Positions 27,350 through 37,645 of a DNA stretch of 64,000 nucleotides are shown piece by piece (within the stretch, counting starts at the first letter, position 1; each line of letters starts with the position of its first letter). The notes under the pieces were generated by a model. That model was given only the letters and a program-made list of their open reading frames with translations. It did no database searches and was not told where the DNA came from. Source of the stretch: Campylobacteraceae bacterium (GTDB lineage Bacteria; Campylobacterota; Campylobacteria; Campylobacterales; Campylobacteraceae). The translations under genes were made by a program, and so were the position numbers. The DNA is taken from contig JAAYPR010000001.1 in the NCBI GenBank assembly GCA_012519705.1, forward strand, positions 84,929 through 148,928, given 5' to 3'.

Positions 27350-28407
27350 AACTCTACTCAAGATATATAAGTTTTGTTTATCTAAAGTATTTTTTTATTC
27401 TATTTATTGCATTAGAGTGCTTTTACACAGGCATTGATATTTTGCTAAATTTAAAAGACCTCTCCACAAGTGCGAACTTAGCACTTCTTTATGTGGCACT
27501 AACTGCTCTAAGTGCTGTTGCTTATACGCTTCCATTAAGCCTTATCTTTGCTCTTATTTTAGCTCTTTTTAATATGATAAGAAGCAATGAGCTAATAAGC
27601 TTCTACGCTCTTGGGATTAGCAAAAACAAACTTGTTAGAATGCCTTTTATAATCTCACTTTTAATAACATGCTTTTATGTTTATCTAAACTCAACTCCGT
27701 TTGCATATGCTGCCCAGTATAGGGATAATTTAGAAAGCTTAGATGCTGTTGGCTCTGTAAGTAGGGGAATTTTTTTAAAATATGATGATAAATATGTCTA
27801 CATTAGAGAGTTAAACGCTCTAGCAAAAGCAGCTAGTGGGATAAAAATCATCCAAACAAATGGCGGCATGGTTGAAAAAATAACTTCCGCTGGAAAAGCT
27901 GCTTATGATGATAATAAATGGACGTTTTATAACGAACACTCAACCATTTTGCCTCTAAATTTAGAGCTTGGCGGTGAGGGCTTGAAATTTCAAACAAGTA
28001 AAGAGTTTGTTGATTTGCACGGCTTTAGACCAGATGATATAGAAAAAATTTATGAAAGTTCATCTGTTTACTCTATCACAGACGCTTTAAGTGCAATAGA
28101 GACTTTTAAAAATCAAGGAGTAAATATAGACGGTATCAAAGCTACTCTTTATAGTTTAGTAGTATCGCCTCTTTTTGCTCCTTTTATGCTACTTATTTTG
28201 TTTTATCATCTGCCGATTACTGGGCGGTTTTTTAACCTTGCACTTTTAAGCTTTGGGTTTTTCATCGTAACTATCAGCTTTTGGGGAGTGCTTTTTGTAA
28301 TGACTCGGTTTTCGCTAACAGGGGTTATAGCCCCAGAAATCGGGATAGTTTTACCTATTGGACTGCTTGGGGCTTACGCATTTTATCTAGTTTTTAAACA
28401 TCGTTAG
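27346..28407 (+). CDS. LptF/LptG (YjgP/YjgQ) family permease
   Basis: TM-rich; [40 protein letters not shown]. Confidence 0.88.
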   Translation: MKLYSRYISFVYLKYFFILFIALECFYTGIDILLNLKDLSTSANLALLYVALTALSAVAYTLPLSLIFALILALFNMIRSNELISFYALGISKNKLVRMPFIISLLITCFYVYLNSTPFAYAAQYRDNLESLDAVGSVSRGIFLKYDDKYVYIRELNALAKAASGIKIIQTNGGMVEKITSAGKAAYDDNKWTFYNEHSTILPLNLELGGEGLKFQTSKEFVDLHGFRPDDIEKIYESSSVYSITDALSAIETFKNQGVNIDGIKATLYSLVVSPLFAPFMLLILFYHLPITGRFFNLALLSFGFFIVTISFWGVLFVMTRFSLTGVIAPEIGIVLPIGLLGAYAFYLVFKHR

Positions 28408-28460
28408 ATTTTTTTAAGTAAAATACAAGTAAAATAAAAGATTATTATAAAAGGTTTTAT

Positions 28461-29654
28461 ATGAAAAATTTGGCACAAAAATACGGCACACCACTTTATA
28501 TTTATAAATTTGATGAGATAAAGAAAAGATATTTAGAGCTAAAAGAGGCATTTCACGCTAGAAAATCTCTAGTTTGTTACGCTGTTAAGGCAAACTCAAA
28601 TTTAAGCTTGCTTAAGTTTTTAGCAGATCTTGGAAGCGGGTTTGACTGTGTTAGTTTTAACGAAGTAAGAAGAGCACTCTTAGCTGGGGCTAAAAATTAT
28701 CAAATCATCTTCTCAGGCGTTGGAAAAAGAGATGATGAGATAGAAGAAGCTTTAAAAGCTGGAATTTTAATGATAAACTTAGAAAGTGAAGCTGAGCTTT
28801 TAAGAGTTGAGAAAATCGCTAAAAAACTTAACACAAAAGCAAGAATTAGCATAAGAGTAAACCCAAATATCGACCCAAAAACTCACCCATATATCTCAAC
28901 AGGACTTGATGAAAACAAATTTGGCGTAAGCATAGAAGTTGCTAAAAAGATGTATATCATGGCTAAAAATAGTGAGTTTTTAGAGCCAATCGGCATCCAT
29001 TTTCACATAGGAAGCCAGCTTTTAGACATAAGCCCTATTTGCGAGTCTGCAAAAATAGTCTCAAAACTTATGAGTGATTTAAAAGTTTTAAATATTGATA
29101 TTAAGTTCTTTGACATCGGCGGTGGAATCGGCATAAGATACAAAGATGAAGTTAGACCAAACTTATACGACTACGCTCAAGGAGTTTTGGCAACTTTAAG
29201 CGGGCAAGACGTAACTATCGTCATGGAACCAGGCAGATTTCTAGTTGGAGAGAGTGGCTATCTTTTAACAAAAGTTCTTTATGAAAAAGAGAACGAAGGC
29301 AAAAGATTTGTTATAGTTGACGCTGCTATGAATGATTTGCTTCGCCCAAGTCTTTACGGAGCGTATCACGAGATAGAAGCTTTAGAAAAAGATGGAAATT
29401 TAAGCAGTTGTGATGTTGTTGGACCTATCTGTGAAAGCGGAGACTTTTTAGGTAAAAATGTTATGCTTCCACATTTAGAAAGTGGCGATTTGCTTGTAGT
29501 AAAAGGAGCTGGGGCATATGGCTTTACAATGGCAAGCAACTATAACTCAAGACAAAAAGCAGCCGAAGTTGCTATAATAGAAGGCAAAGATAAGCTTATA
29601 AGAAAAAGAGAGAGCTTTGAAGATTTAGTTAAAGATGAAGTGGAGTTTTTATGA
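28461..29654 (+). CDS. lysA: Diaminopimelate decarboxylase
   Basis: YAVKANSNLSLLKFLADLGSGFDCVSFNEVRRALLAG, GIHFHIGSQLLDI, VVGPICESGDFLGK. Confidence 0.95.
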   Translation: MKNLAQKYGTPLYIYKFDEIKKRYLELKEAFHARKSLVCYAVKANSNLSLLKFLADLGSGFDCVSFNEVRRALLAGAKNYQIIFSGVGKRDDEIEEALKAGILMINLESEAELLRVEKIAKKLNTKARISIRVNPNIDPKTHPYISTGLDENKFGVSIEVAKKMYIMAKNSEFLEPIGIHFHIGSQLLDISPICESAKIVSKLMSDLKVLNIDIKFFDIGGGIGIRYKDEVRPNLYDYAQGVLATLSGQDVTIVMEPGRFLVGESGYLLTKVLYEKENEGKRFVIVDAAMNDLLRPSLYGAYHEIEALEKDGNLSSCDVVGPICESGDFLGKNVMLPHLESGDLLVVKGAGAYGFTMASNYNSRQKAAEVAIIEGKDKLIRKRESFEDLVKDEVEFL

Positions 29655-30730
29655 AAAATATGGATGATCTTAGAGCTGAAATAGACATAGTTGATAACGA
29701 GATAATCAGGCTTTTAAATGAAAGGATGGTCTATGTTAAAAAAATAGGCGAGCTAAAAAATGCAAGTGGCGGGCATATTTATAGACCTGAGAGAGAAAAA
29801 GCGATTCTTAGTAGGCTAGAGAGCATTAGCGGAAAAGATTTGGATAGAAAGGCGATTGAGGCGATTTATTATGAAATTTTCTCAATTTCAAGAAATTTAG
29901 AAAAACCACAAAGCGTAGCATTTTTAGGGCCTTTTGGAAGCTACTCTCATCAAGCTGCAAAGTCAAGATTTGGTGCGATTAGTAACTATATTCCAGTTTC
30001 AAACATAGAAGCCGTGTTTAAAGAAGTTAGCAACAAAGAGGCAAAATACGGCGTTGTGCCGATTGAAAACAACACAGAAGGCGGGGTTGGAGTTACATTC
30101 GACTGTCTTGGAGCGTATCCAGACATCAAAATAGTAGCTGAAATTTACATCGACATCCACCACTCTTTTGCAAGCATGCACGAGAGTTTAAAAGATATAA
30201 CTAAAATTTACTCTCACCCGCAAGGATATAACCAATGTCTTAAGTTTTTAGAAGACCACGGACTTAACGAAGTGGAGTTTGTCCCAGCAAAATCAACCGC
30301 CCTAGCTGCTAAACTAGCAAGCACTGAGCCAAACTCAGCGGCGATTTGTTCAAGCATAGCAGCAAGCCTTTATAATGTGCCGGTTATGTTTGAAAAGATT
30401 GAAGATAACCTTTCAAATAGAACTAGGTTTTTTATAATAAGTGACTTTAAAAACGAAAAAACAGGCGAAGATAAGACATCTTTGTTTATCAAAATCGACC
30501 ACACACCAGGCTCTTTAGCCGAGCTTTTAAGCATATTTAGAAATGAAGGCATAAATATGACAAAGTTAGAGAGTCGTCCTATAAAGAAAAAAGAGTTTAG
30601 AACAAATTTCTTTGTGGATTTAGAAGGTCATATCGACGATAGACGCGTAAGTGATGCGATAAACTTAGCTGTAAAAAAAGGCAACGAAATCACTTGGCTT
30701 GGTAGCTATATGAACGGCGAAGAGAAATAA
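29651..30730 (+). CDS. pheA: Bifunctional chorismate mutase / prephenate dehydratase
   Basis: LRAEIDIVDNEIIRLLNERM; FLGPFGSYSHQAAKSRFG; GVVPIENNTEGGVG; ACT domain LESRPIKKKEFRTNFFVDLEGH. Confidence 0.95.
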   Translation: MKNMDDLRAEIDIVDNEIIRLLNERMVYVKKIGELKNASGGHIYRPEREKAILSRLESISGKDLDRKAIEAIYYEIFSISRNLEKPQSVAFLGPFGSYSHQAAKSRFGAISNYIPVSNIEAVFKEVSNKEAKYGVVPIENNTEGGVGVTFDCLGAYPDIKIVAEIYIDIHHSFASMHESLKDITKIYSHPQGYNQCLKFLEDHGLNEVEFVPAKSTALAAKLASTEPNSAAICSSIAASLYNVPVMFEKIEDNLSNRTRFFIISDFKNEKTGEDKTSLFIKIDHTPGSLAELLSIFRNEGINMTKLESRPIKKKEFRTNFFVDLEGHIDDRRVSDAINLAVKKGNEITWLGSYMNGEEK

Positions 30731-30778
30731 AAAGAATAGAGATAAAAAAAGAGCGATAAATATAAAAAGGACAATAAA

Positions 30779-31870
30779 ATGAAATTTAACCAGCACCTAG
30801 AGCTAATCCAAAACTATGAAGCAGGAAAACCAATCGAACTAGTTGTTAGAGAGTTTGGGATAAAACCAAAAGATGTTATAAAACTAGCTAGTAATGAAAA
30901 CCCGATGGGCACTAGCAAACTAGTATCAAAAGCCCTAAAAAATAGTGCAAACCTAGCTCATCTCTACCCAGATGACTCTATGTTTGAACTAAAAGGAGCA
31001 TTAGCTAGCAAATACGAAGTAGAGTCTAAAAACATTATAATCGGAGCTGGAAGCGACCAAGTTATAGAGTTTATAATGCACGCTTTAACAAACGAAAAAA
31101 GAGGGATTTTAACAGCTGGCACTACTTTTTCAATGTATGAAATTTATGCAAAACATACAAATGCTAAAGTTTTTAAAACAAAGTCAGCAGAGCATAGCTT
31201 AAAAGAGATAAAAGAAATTTACGAAGAGAACAAAGATGAAATTTCTATCATCTTCCTATGTCTTCCAAACAACCCGCTAGGTGAGTGTTTGGACGCAAAA
31301 GCAGTGTATGAGTTTATAAAAAGTGTTGGCGAAGATGTTTTGGTAGTAATTGACGCTGCTTATAATGAGTTTGCCGCTTATAAAGATAAAAACAAAAAAA
31401 TAGAACCAAATAAAATCGCCAGTGAGTTTAAAAACGCAATTTATCTTGGAACTTTTTCAAAGCTTTACGGACTTGGCGGACTTAGAGTTGGATACGGCGT
31501 GGCAAATAGTAAAATCATCTCAAATTTATCAAAGCTAAGGCCACCGTTTAATATCACAAATTTAAGCTTAAAAGCCGCAATTGAAGTTCTAAAAGACAGA
31601 GATTTTAGAGAAAAAACTCTTGAAAACAACGCAAAAGAGATGGAGAGGTTTGAGAAATTTGCTAAGAAAAACGGACTTGAGTTTATCCCAAGCTACACAA
31701 ACTTTATAACTATTTTCTTTAAAAACAGCAGTGAAATTTGTGCCGAGCTTCTAAAAAAAGGGATAATCTTAAGAGATTTAAAAGGTTATGGGCTAAATGC
31801 CATTCGTATAACGATAGGGCTTCCTAGCCAAAACAAAAGAGTTCTTGGGGAACTTAAAAAGTTGTTATAG
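30779..31870 (+). CDS. hisC: Histidinol-phosphate aminotransferase
   Basis: [49 protein letters not shown]. Confidence 0.94.
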   Translation: MKFNQHLELIQNYEAGKPIELVVREFGIKPKDVIKLASNENPMGTSKLVSKALKNSANLAHLYPDDSMFELKGALASKYEVESKNIIIGAGSDQVIEFIMHALTNEKRGILTAGTTFSMYEIYAKHTNAKVFKTKSAEHSLKEIKEIYEENKDEISIIFLCLPNNPLGECLDAKAVYEFIKSVGEDVLVVIDAAYNEFAAYKDKNKKIEPNKIASEFKNAIYLGTFSKLYGLGGLRVGYGVANSKIISNLSKLRPPFNITNLSLKAAIEVLKDRDFREKTLENNAKEMERFEKFAKKNGLEFIPSYTNFITIFFKNSSEICAELLKKGIILRDLKGYGLNAIRITIGLPSQNKRVLGELKKLL

Positions 31871-31878
31871 GATAAGAT

Positions 31879-33693
31879 GTGAATATAAAAGATAAAAGTA
31901 TAGATGAGTTAAATGTTCTTTGTGAAGATATTAGGGCTAGGATTTTAGAAGTAGTTAGCAAAAACGGCGGACATCTAAGCTCAAATGTTGGTGCAGTTGA
32001 ACTAATAGTTGCTATGCACTATGTTTTTGATGCAAAGACTGATCCTTTTATCTTTGACGTTAGCCACCAATGCTACACTCACAAACTTCTAACCGGTAGA
32101 TGGGATGAGTTTGAAACTTTGCGTCAATTTGGTGGACTTAGTGGATATACAAAACCAAGCGAGAGCGAGTCTGACTACTTTGTAGCAGGACATAGCTCAA
32201 CTTCCATCTCTTTAGCCGTTGGGGCTGCTAAAGCTATAAAGCTAAAAGGCGAAAATAGACTACCAATTGCCCTAATCGGCGATGGCTCAATGAGTGCTGG
32301 TATGGCGTATGAAGCACTAAATGAGTTAGGCGATATCAAGCTTCCAGTTGTTATTATCTTAAATGATAATGAGATGAGTATAAGCAAGCCAATAGGAGCA
32401 CTAAGTAAATATCTAAGTCAAAAGATGGCAGAGCCACTCTATATGAGTGCTAGAAATAGACTAAAAGATTTCATAGCTAGAAACTTCCCAGAGAGTGCCT
32501 CATATATGGCAAAGAAATTTGAAGAGAGTTTAAAGCTTATAACTCCGGGACTTTTCTTTGAAGAACTTGGGCTTAAATATATAGGTCCTGTTGATGGACA
32601 TGATTTAGAAGCCATTATAAGAGCACTAGAAATAGCTAAAAACTTAAACAAACCTGTTGTAGTTCACGCTCAAACCCTAAAAGGCAAAGGCTATGAGATA
32701 GCTGAAGGCTGTAAATCAGACTGGCACGGGGTTTCGCCATTTGATTTAGAAAGCGGAAAAGTTTATAAAAAAGGTGGCAGAAAAAACGCTACTAAAATTT
32801 ACTCAGAAGCTCTTTTAGAGCTAGCAAAAAAGCATGAAAATGTAGTTGGTGTAACAGCTGCGATGCCAACAGGAACCGGGATTGACGCTTTGATAGAAGC
32901 ATATTCTGATAGATTTTGGGACGTAGCGATTGCAGAACAACACGCAGTAACTTCAATGGCAGCTATGGCAAAGGAAGGGTTTAAGCCATATATCACAATT
33001 TATTCTACCTTTATGCAAAGAGCTTATGACCAAGTCATTCATGACTGTGCTATTATGAACTTAGACGTGGTTATCGCTATGGATAGGGCTGGCATAGTAG
33101 GCGAGGATGGGGAGACTCATCAGGGAGTTTTTGATATAAGCTATCTAAACGCTATCCCAAATATCTCTATGATAGCTCCAAGAGATGAGGCTAGCTTTAA
33201 AGAGATAGTTAATTACTCATACACTCACAAGGGGGTTTTAGCTATCCGTTACCCAAGGGGAGCTTTTATTTTAGATAGTGAGTTTGAAAGCAAAGAGATA
33301 AAAGGCTCAGAGCTTTTAGTAGATAACGGCTCAAATATCACTCTTATAGGCTATGGAAACGGGGTTGGAAAAGCATATAGAGTTATGCAAAACTTATCAA
33401 ATTTAAAGGTAAATTTAGTTGATTTAGTCTTTGCAAAACCACTCGATAAAGAGTTTTTACTAAATTTAGCTAAAACTAGCAAGGTTTGGTATATCTTTAG
33501 CGACTCAGCTAAAATGGGTGGAGTCGGCTCAATCCTTAGCTCATTTTTACAAGAAAATGAAATTTACGATGTAAAAGTGAAAAGTTTTGAATACGGCGAT
33601 GAGTTTATACCTCATGGAGAGACAAGCCAAGTAGAGCAAAGTTTAGGCAGAGATATCCAAACGATCACCACAAAAATACTAAATGATAAATAG
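31879..33693 (+). CDS. dxs: 1-deoxy-D-xylulose-5-phosphate synthase (GTG start)
   Basis: GHLSSNVGAVELIVAMHYVFD, IALIGDGSMSAGMAYEALNELG, YIGPVDGHDLEAII, DVAIAEQHAVTSMAAMAKEG. Confidence 0.95.
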   Translation: MNIKDKSIDELNVLCEDIRARILEVVSKNGGHLSSNVGAVELIVAMHYVFDAKTDPFIFDVSHQCYTHKLLTGRWDEFETLRQFGGLSGYTKPSESESDYFVAGHSSTSISLAVGAAKAIKLKGENRLPIALIGDGSMSAGMAYEALNELGDIKLPVVIILNDNEMSISKPIGALSKYLSQKMAEPLYMSARNRLKDFIARNFPESASYMAKKFEESLKLITPGLFFEELGLKYIGPVDGHDLEAIIRALEIAKNLNKPVVVHAQTLKGKGYEIAEGCKSDWHGVSPFDLESGKVYKKGGRKNATKIYSEALLELAKKHENVVGVTAAMPTGTGIDALIEAYSDRFWDVAIAEQHAVTSMAAMAKEGFKPYITIYSTFMQRAYDQVIHDCAIMNLDVVIAMDRAGIVGEDGETHQGVFDISYLNAIPNISMIAPRDEASFKEIVNYSYTHKGVLAIRYPRGAFILDSEFESKEIKGSELLVDNGSNITLIGYGNGVGKAYRVMQNLSNLKVNLVDLVFAKPLDKEFLLNLAKTSKVWYIFSDSAKMGGVGSILSSFLQENEIYDVKVKSFEYGDEFIPHGETSQVEQSLGRDIQTITTKILNDK

Positions 33694-33762
33694 TATTAGT
33701 TAGTATAAACTTATCTTAAAGATAATTTGATAAAATCTACGAAAATTATTAAGGATTAAGTT

Positions 33763-34176
33763 ATGCACTATATGGAGCTTTTAAAAGAGAGAGGACTAAA
33801 AGCAACTCCTCAGAGAATTTCGGTTCTTAAAAACCTGTCAAACCACACCCATCCAACAGTGGATGAGCTTTATGAAGAGATTAAAAAAGAGCACCCATCT
33901 ATCTCTTTGGCAACTGTTTATAAGAACTTAAGTACATTGGTTGAGTGCGGGCTAGTAGTTGAGATAAATAGACCAAATAAAAAGCCTAAATTTGACATCT
34001 TCGACTACCCGCATATGCACGTTATGTGTAAAAATTGTGGCGAAGTTTTTGACTTTCACGAAGAGACGGAGAATTTAAAAGAGTATAAAAAAGAGCTAGA
34101 AGTTAAACTAGATAATAAAATTGACGAGATAAATATGGTCGCTGTTGTTGCAACTTGCAAGCAGTGTAGAGACTAA
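33763..34176 (+). CDS. perR: Fur-family regulator, PerR-type
   Basis: KATPQRISVLKNLSNHTHPTVDELYEEIKKEHPSISLATVYKNL; CKNC...CKQC; position upstream of ubiE/xseA. Confidence 0.85.
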   Translation: MHYMELLKERGLKATPQRISVLKNLSNHTHPTVDELYEEIKKEHPSISLATVYKNLSTLVECGLVVEINRPNKKPKFDIFDYPHMHVMCKNCGEVFDFHEETENLKEYKKELEVKLDNKIDEINMVAVVATCKQCRD

Positions 34177-34236
34177 ATTTTAAACTTTAAGCACTAATTT
34201 GCTACAATATACCCAAAATTTATTGGAGGTGGTTAT

Positions 34237-35637
34237 ATGGAAATAGAGCGTAAATTTTTGCTTAAAGATGCTTTCATTTTAAGAACTCTTTGTAACGAAA
34301 AAGTTACTATTTATAAATCAAACATTACACAGTTTTACACAGAAATCACCAAAAATAGCGAGATAAGATATAGGAAAAAAGATGATATCTACTATTTAAC
34401 TACTAAAATTGGCAGTGGAATAGAGCGAGATGAGTTTGAAGTGGTGGTCTCAAAAAATGAATACAACGGCTCCAAACCCAAAAGAGTCTCTTCATTTATA
34501 GAAAAAGATAGATATAGTTTTGAGCTTGACGGCGTCACTCACGCTATCGATATCTATAGCGGGGAGTTAGCTGGGCTTTTTATTTTAGAGATTGAGTTTG
34601 AAACAAAAGAAGAAGCTCTAAATTTCACCCTAAACCCACTTTTTGAAAATGCAAAAGAAGTAACCGAAGATGAGAGATATAAAAATAAAAACTTATCTCT
34701 TTTTGGGAGTCCAAGTTTAGAGTTTGACACTAAAGAAATTTTCAAAAGAGTTGAGAAATCTCCAAATTTAGAACTAAACTTCCCATCATATATAGACGCT
34801 TATGATGGATTTAGAGTGCTTTTTTACCAAATTTATCTTAGCATTTTACACCATAAAAAGCAGTATCTAGAGACAAACGACCCGCATAATCTTCACCAAT
34901 TTAGAGTAGGGCTTAGAAAAACTAGAAGCCTACTTCAAATTTCAAAAAATCTATATAACAAAGAGATTTTAAAAACCATTCTAAAAGGTCTTAAAACCAC
35001 AGCAAAACAAACTAACGCACAAAGAGATTTTGATGTTTTTATAGAATATTTAGAGAGCGTTGAAGGTTCAGAAGAGGTAGTAAAAAGTCTAAATTTCGTT
35101 AGTCAAAATCAAATCAGCGATATAGATAGCTTTCTAAACTCTAAAGAGACTAAAGACTTTTTTATGGACTATGAAGCGTTTCTAAATGACATAAATGGCT
35201 TTTATAAAGAGAACTCTTATGAGATGAAAAAGTTTGTAGCTCTTTGTATAAGGAGCGAGATTATAGCTATAGAAAAAGCTCTTTTTAAACTAAATAGTGA
35301 GAGCCATAACGATGAGTTTCACGAGGTTAGAATCGACCTTAAAAGACTTAGGTATTTGCTAGAGAGCTTTAGTCATATGTTTGATATCAGTTCTATGGAA
35401 TCTTTAGTAAAAAGACTTAAATTTATGCAAGAGCTTTTTGGAAACTTACAAGACAGAGATGTTTGGTGTGATATCATCGATATGTATGATAAAGGCTCGG
35501 AAAAAGAGTTTTTGCTAAATCAAAAAGAGATAATCTCAATTGAGATGTTTGAGATAAGAGGTGAAATTTTGGATAAAAAAGCTAAATTTATAAAACAGAT
35601 TAGAAAAATTTCAAAAATATTGAAAGCTTACTATTAA
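34237..35637 (+). CDS. CYTH-CHAD domain protein
   Basis: N-terminal MEIERKFLLKD (CYTH/TTM ExExK); CHAD HQFRVGLRKTRSLLQI and HEVRIDLKRLRYLLESF. Confidence 0.88.
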   Translation: MEIERKFLLKDAFILRTLCNEKVTIYKSNITQFYTEITKNSEIRYRKKDDIYYLTTKIGSGIERDEFEVVVSKNEYNGSKPKRVSSFIEKDRYSFELDGVTHAIDIYSGELAGLFILEIEFETKEEALNFTLNPLFENAKEVTEDERYKNKNLSLFGSPSLEFDTKEIFKRVEKSPNLELNFPSYIDAYDGFRVLFYQIYLSILHHKKQYLETNDPHNLHQFRVGLRKTRSLLQISKNLYNKEILKTILKGLKTTAKQTNAQRDFDVFIEYLESVEGSEEVVKSLNFVSQNQISDIDSFLNSKETKDFFMDYEAFLNDINGFYKENSYEMKKFVALCIRSEIIAIEKALFKLNSESHNDEFHEVRIDLKRLRYLLESFSHMFDISSMESLVKRLKFMQELFGNLQDRDVWCDIIDMYDKGSEKEFLLNQKEIISIEMFEIRGEILDKKAKFIKQIRKISKILKAYY

Positions 35638-35650
35638 AAAAAGGAAATTC

Positions 35651-36367
35651 ATGGTAAATCAAAACAAAATTATAGAGATGTTTAACCAAATCGCCCCAAC
35701 TTACGACAGAGCAAATAGACTAATTAGCTTTGGTATCGATATGAGTTGGAGAAAAGAGGCAGTTTCAACTATACTTGCAAAGTTTATAAACAAAGATCTA
35801 AGCATCGCCGATGTTGCGTGCGGAACTGGCGATATGATGAAGCTTTGGAGTGATATGTCAAAAGGCTACAATGCAAACTTAACCCGCCTTGTAGGCATCG
35901 ACCCAAGTAAAGGGATGCTAGATGTTGCAAGAGAAAAACATAAGGATTTTGAGTTTATCTTAGGCAATGCAGGACATACAACACTAGAAGACAAAAGCAT
36001 GGACGTTGTAAGTATAAGTTACGGCATAAGAAACGTAGTTGAGAGAGTTAAAGGACTTGAAGAGTTTAATAGAGTTTTAAAAGTTGATGGATATTTGGTA
36101 GTTTTAGAGTTTGCTAGACCTAAAAAAAGTGGCCTAATAGGTAGAGCAAGAGACTTTTATATCTCCAATATCTTACCAAAAATAGGCGGAATGGTTTCTA
36201 AAAACAAAGAAGCTTATGAGTATCTTCCAAACTCGATTGATGGGTTTTTAGATAAAGAGAGTTTTATAAAAGAGTTAAAAAACTCAGGATTTGAAGTAGA
36301 GCTTGCAAAAAGTTATAGCTTTGATGTTTCAACTCTATTTGTGGCTAAAAAAGTAAGAGATTTATGA
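35651..36367 (+). CDS. ubiE: Demethylmenaquinone/ubiquinone methyltransferase
   Basis: MFNQIAPTYDRANRLISFGIDMSWR, ADVACGTGDMMKL. Confidence 0.93.
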   Translation: MVNQNKIIEMFNQIAPTYDRANRLISFGIDMSWRKEAVSTILAKFINKDLSIADVACGTGDMMKLWSDMSKGYNANLTRLVGIDPSKGMLDVAREKHKDFEFILGNAGHTTLEDKSMDVVSISYGIRNVVERVKGLEEFNRVLKVDGYLVVLEFARPKKSGLIGRARDFYISNILPKIGGMVSKNKEAYEYLPNSIDGFLDKESFIKELKNSGFEVELAKSYSFDVSTLFVAKKVRDL

Positions 36368-37533
36368 TACTAAGCGTTAGCGAGTTAAACGAAAAAGCAA
36401 AAGCCCTACTTGAGATAAACTTTGCAAATATCGAAGTTAAGGGCGAAATTTCAAGACTTACTAAAAACCAAAGCTCAGGGCATTGGTATTTCACGCTAAA
36501 AGATAGAGGTGGGGCGATAAGTTGTGCTATGTTTCGCTTCAACAACTCAAAGGTTAAATTTGAGGTTGAGGATGGGATGGAAGTTATCATCTCAGGCAAG
36601 GTTAGTATCTACTCACCGAGTGGAAGTTACCAGCTAATTGCTTCAAATTTGAGAGTTGAGGGGGTTGGCGACTTAGAACTAGCTTTTAAACAACTTAAGG
36701 AAAGACTTGAAAAAGAAGGGCTTTTTGATGGAGAGCGTAAAAAACCACTTCCTGCTTTTCCAAAAAAAGTAGCCATCATCACTAGCGTTACATCAGCCGC
36801 TTATCAAGATATGCTAAGAGTTGCAAAAGATAGAAATGATATGTGCTCGCTCTATGTTTACAACGCTTTAATGCAAGGAGATAGTGCGGCAAACTCCATC
36901 ATAACTGCTCTAAAAAAAGCTGACACTGTAGGCTATGACGCCATCGTCATAGCAAGAGGTGGCGGAAGCAAAGAGGACTTGTGGTGTTTTAACGATGAGA
37001 GTTTAGCAAGAGCCATCTTTGAGGCGAAAACGCCCGTAATTTCAGCTATCGGACATGAGATAGATTTTAGTATAAGTGACTTTGTAAGCGACCATAGAAG
37101 TCTAACGCCAACTGCTGCGATGGTTGACCTGCTTCCTGAAAAAATAGCTTTTATGCAGTATTTAGATATGAAAGATAGTGAGTTAAGGGGTTTGATGGAG
37201 GCTAAATTTAATGCTTTTGAAAACAGGCTAAGCCACTTAAAATTACTTTTTAAAAACGGAGCGATTGGCAAAAAAATAGAGCTAAACTTAGCAAATTTAA
37301 ACCATCTAAAGCGTATTTTTGAGAGTGAATTAAAGTCTAAATTTGCCAAATTTGAGTCAAATTTAAAGCTAATAGAAGCTGTTCTAAATGAGAAAAATCA
37401 CTTCTATAAAGTGACAAAAGGTTTAGTTCAAATTTCAAAAGATGGTAGAGTGGTAAGTTTAGAGAGTTTAAAAAGTGGCGATGAGATAAGAGTATCATCA
37501 CAAAGTGCGAGTAAACAAGCAGTTATAAAATAA
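36364..37533 (+). CDS. xseA: Exodeoxyribonuclease VII large subunit
   Basis: GEISRLTKNQSSGHWYFTLKDRGGAISCAMFR, VIARGGGSKEDLWCFNDESLARAIF, ISAIGHEIDFSISDFVSDHRSLTPTAA. Confidence 0.95.
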   Translation: MILSVSELNEKAKALLEINFANIEVKGEISRLTKNQSSGHWYFTLKDRGGAISCAMFRFNNSKVKFEVEDGMEVIISGKVSIYSPSGSYQLIASNLRVEGVGDLELAFKQLKERLEKEGLFDGERKKPLPAFPKKVAIITSVTSAAYQDMLRVAKDRNDMCSLYVYNALMQGDSAANSIITALKKADTVGYDAIVIARGGGSKEDLWCFNDESLARAIFEAKTPVISAIGHEIDFSISDFVSDHRSLTPTAAMVDLLPEKIAFMQYLDMKDSELRGLMEAKFNAFENRLSHLKLLFKNGAIGKKIELNLANLNHLKRIFESELKSKFAKFESNLKLIEAVLNEKNHFYKVTKGLVQISKDGRVVSLESLKSGDEIRVSSQSASKQAVIK

Positions 37534-37540
37534 ATCTAAT

Positions 37541-37573
37541 TCGTCATTGTAAGCGTTAGCATAGCAATCCAGA
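37541..37573. repeat. Single TCATTG...GCAATCC-type repeat unit between xseA and serC
   Basis: tcgtcattgtaagcgttagcatagcaatccaga. Confidence 0.7.
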
Positions 37574-37645
37574 GGCTTAACGGTTAAATTTATGACGATA
37601 AAGATTGAGAGTATAAAATAAAATTAAAACATAAAAGGGGTAAAA

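Noticed and set aside
36933-37349. 138-aa antisense ORF within xseA, and similar Ser/Leu-rich ORFs opposite tal, PilT-like, dxs and HerA-like genes
   Set aside because: Shadow ORFs of AT-rich genes; Ser/Leu/Ile-rich translations mirror Glu/Lys/Asp-rich true proteins.
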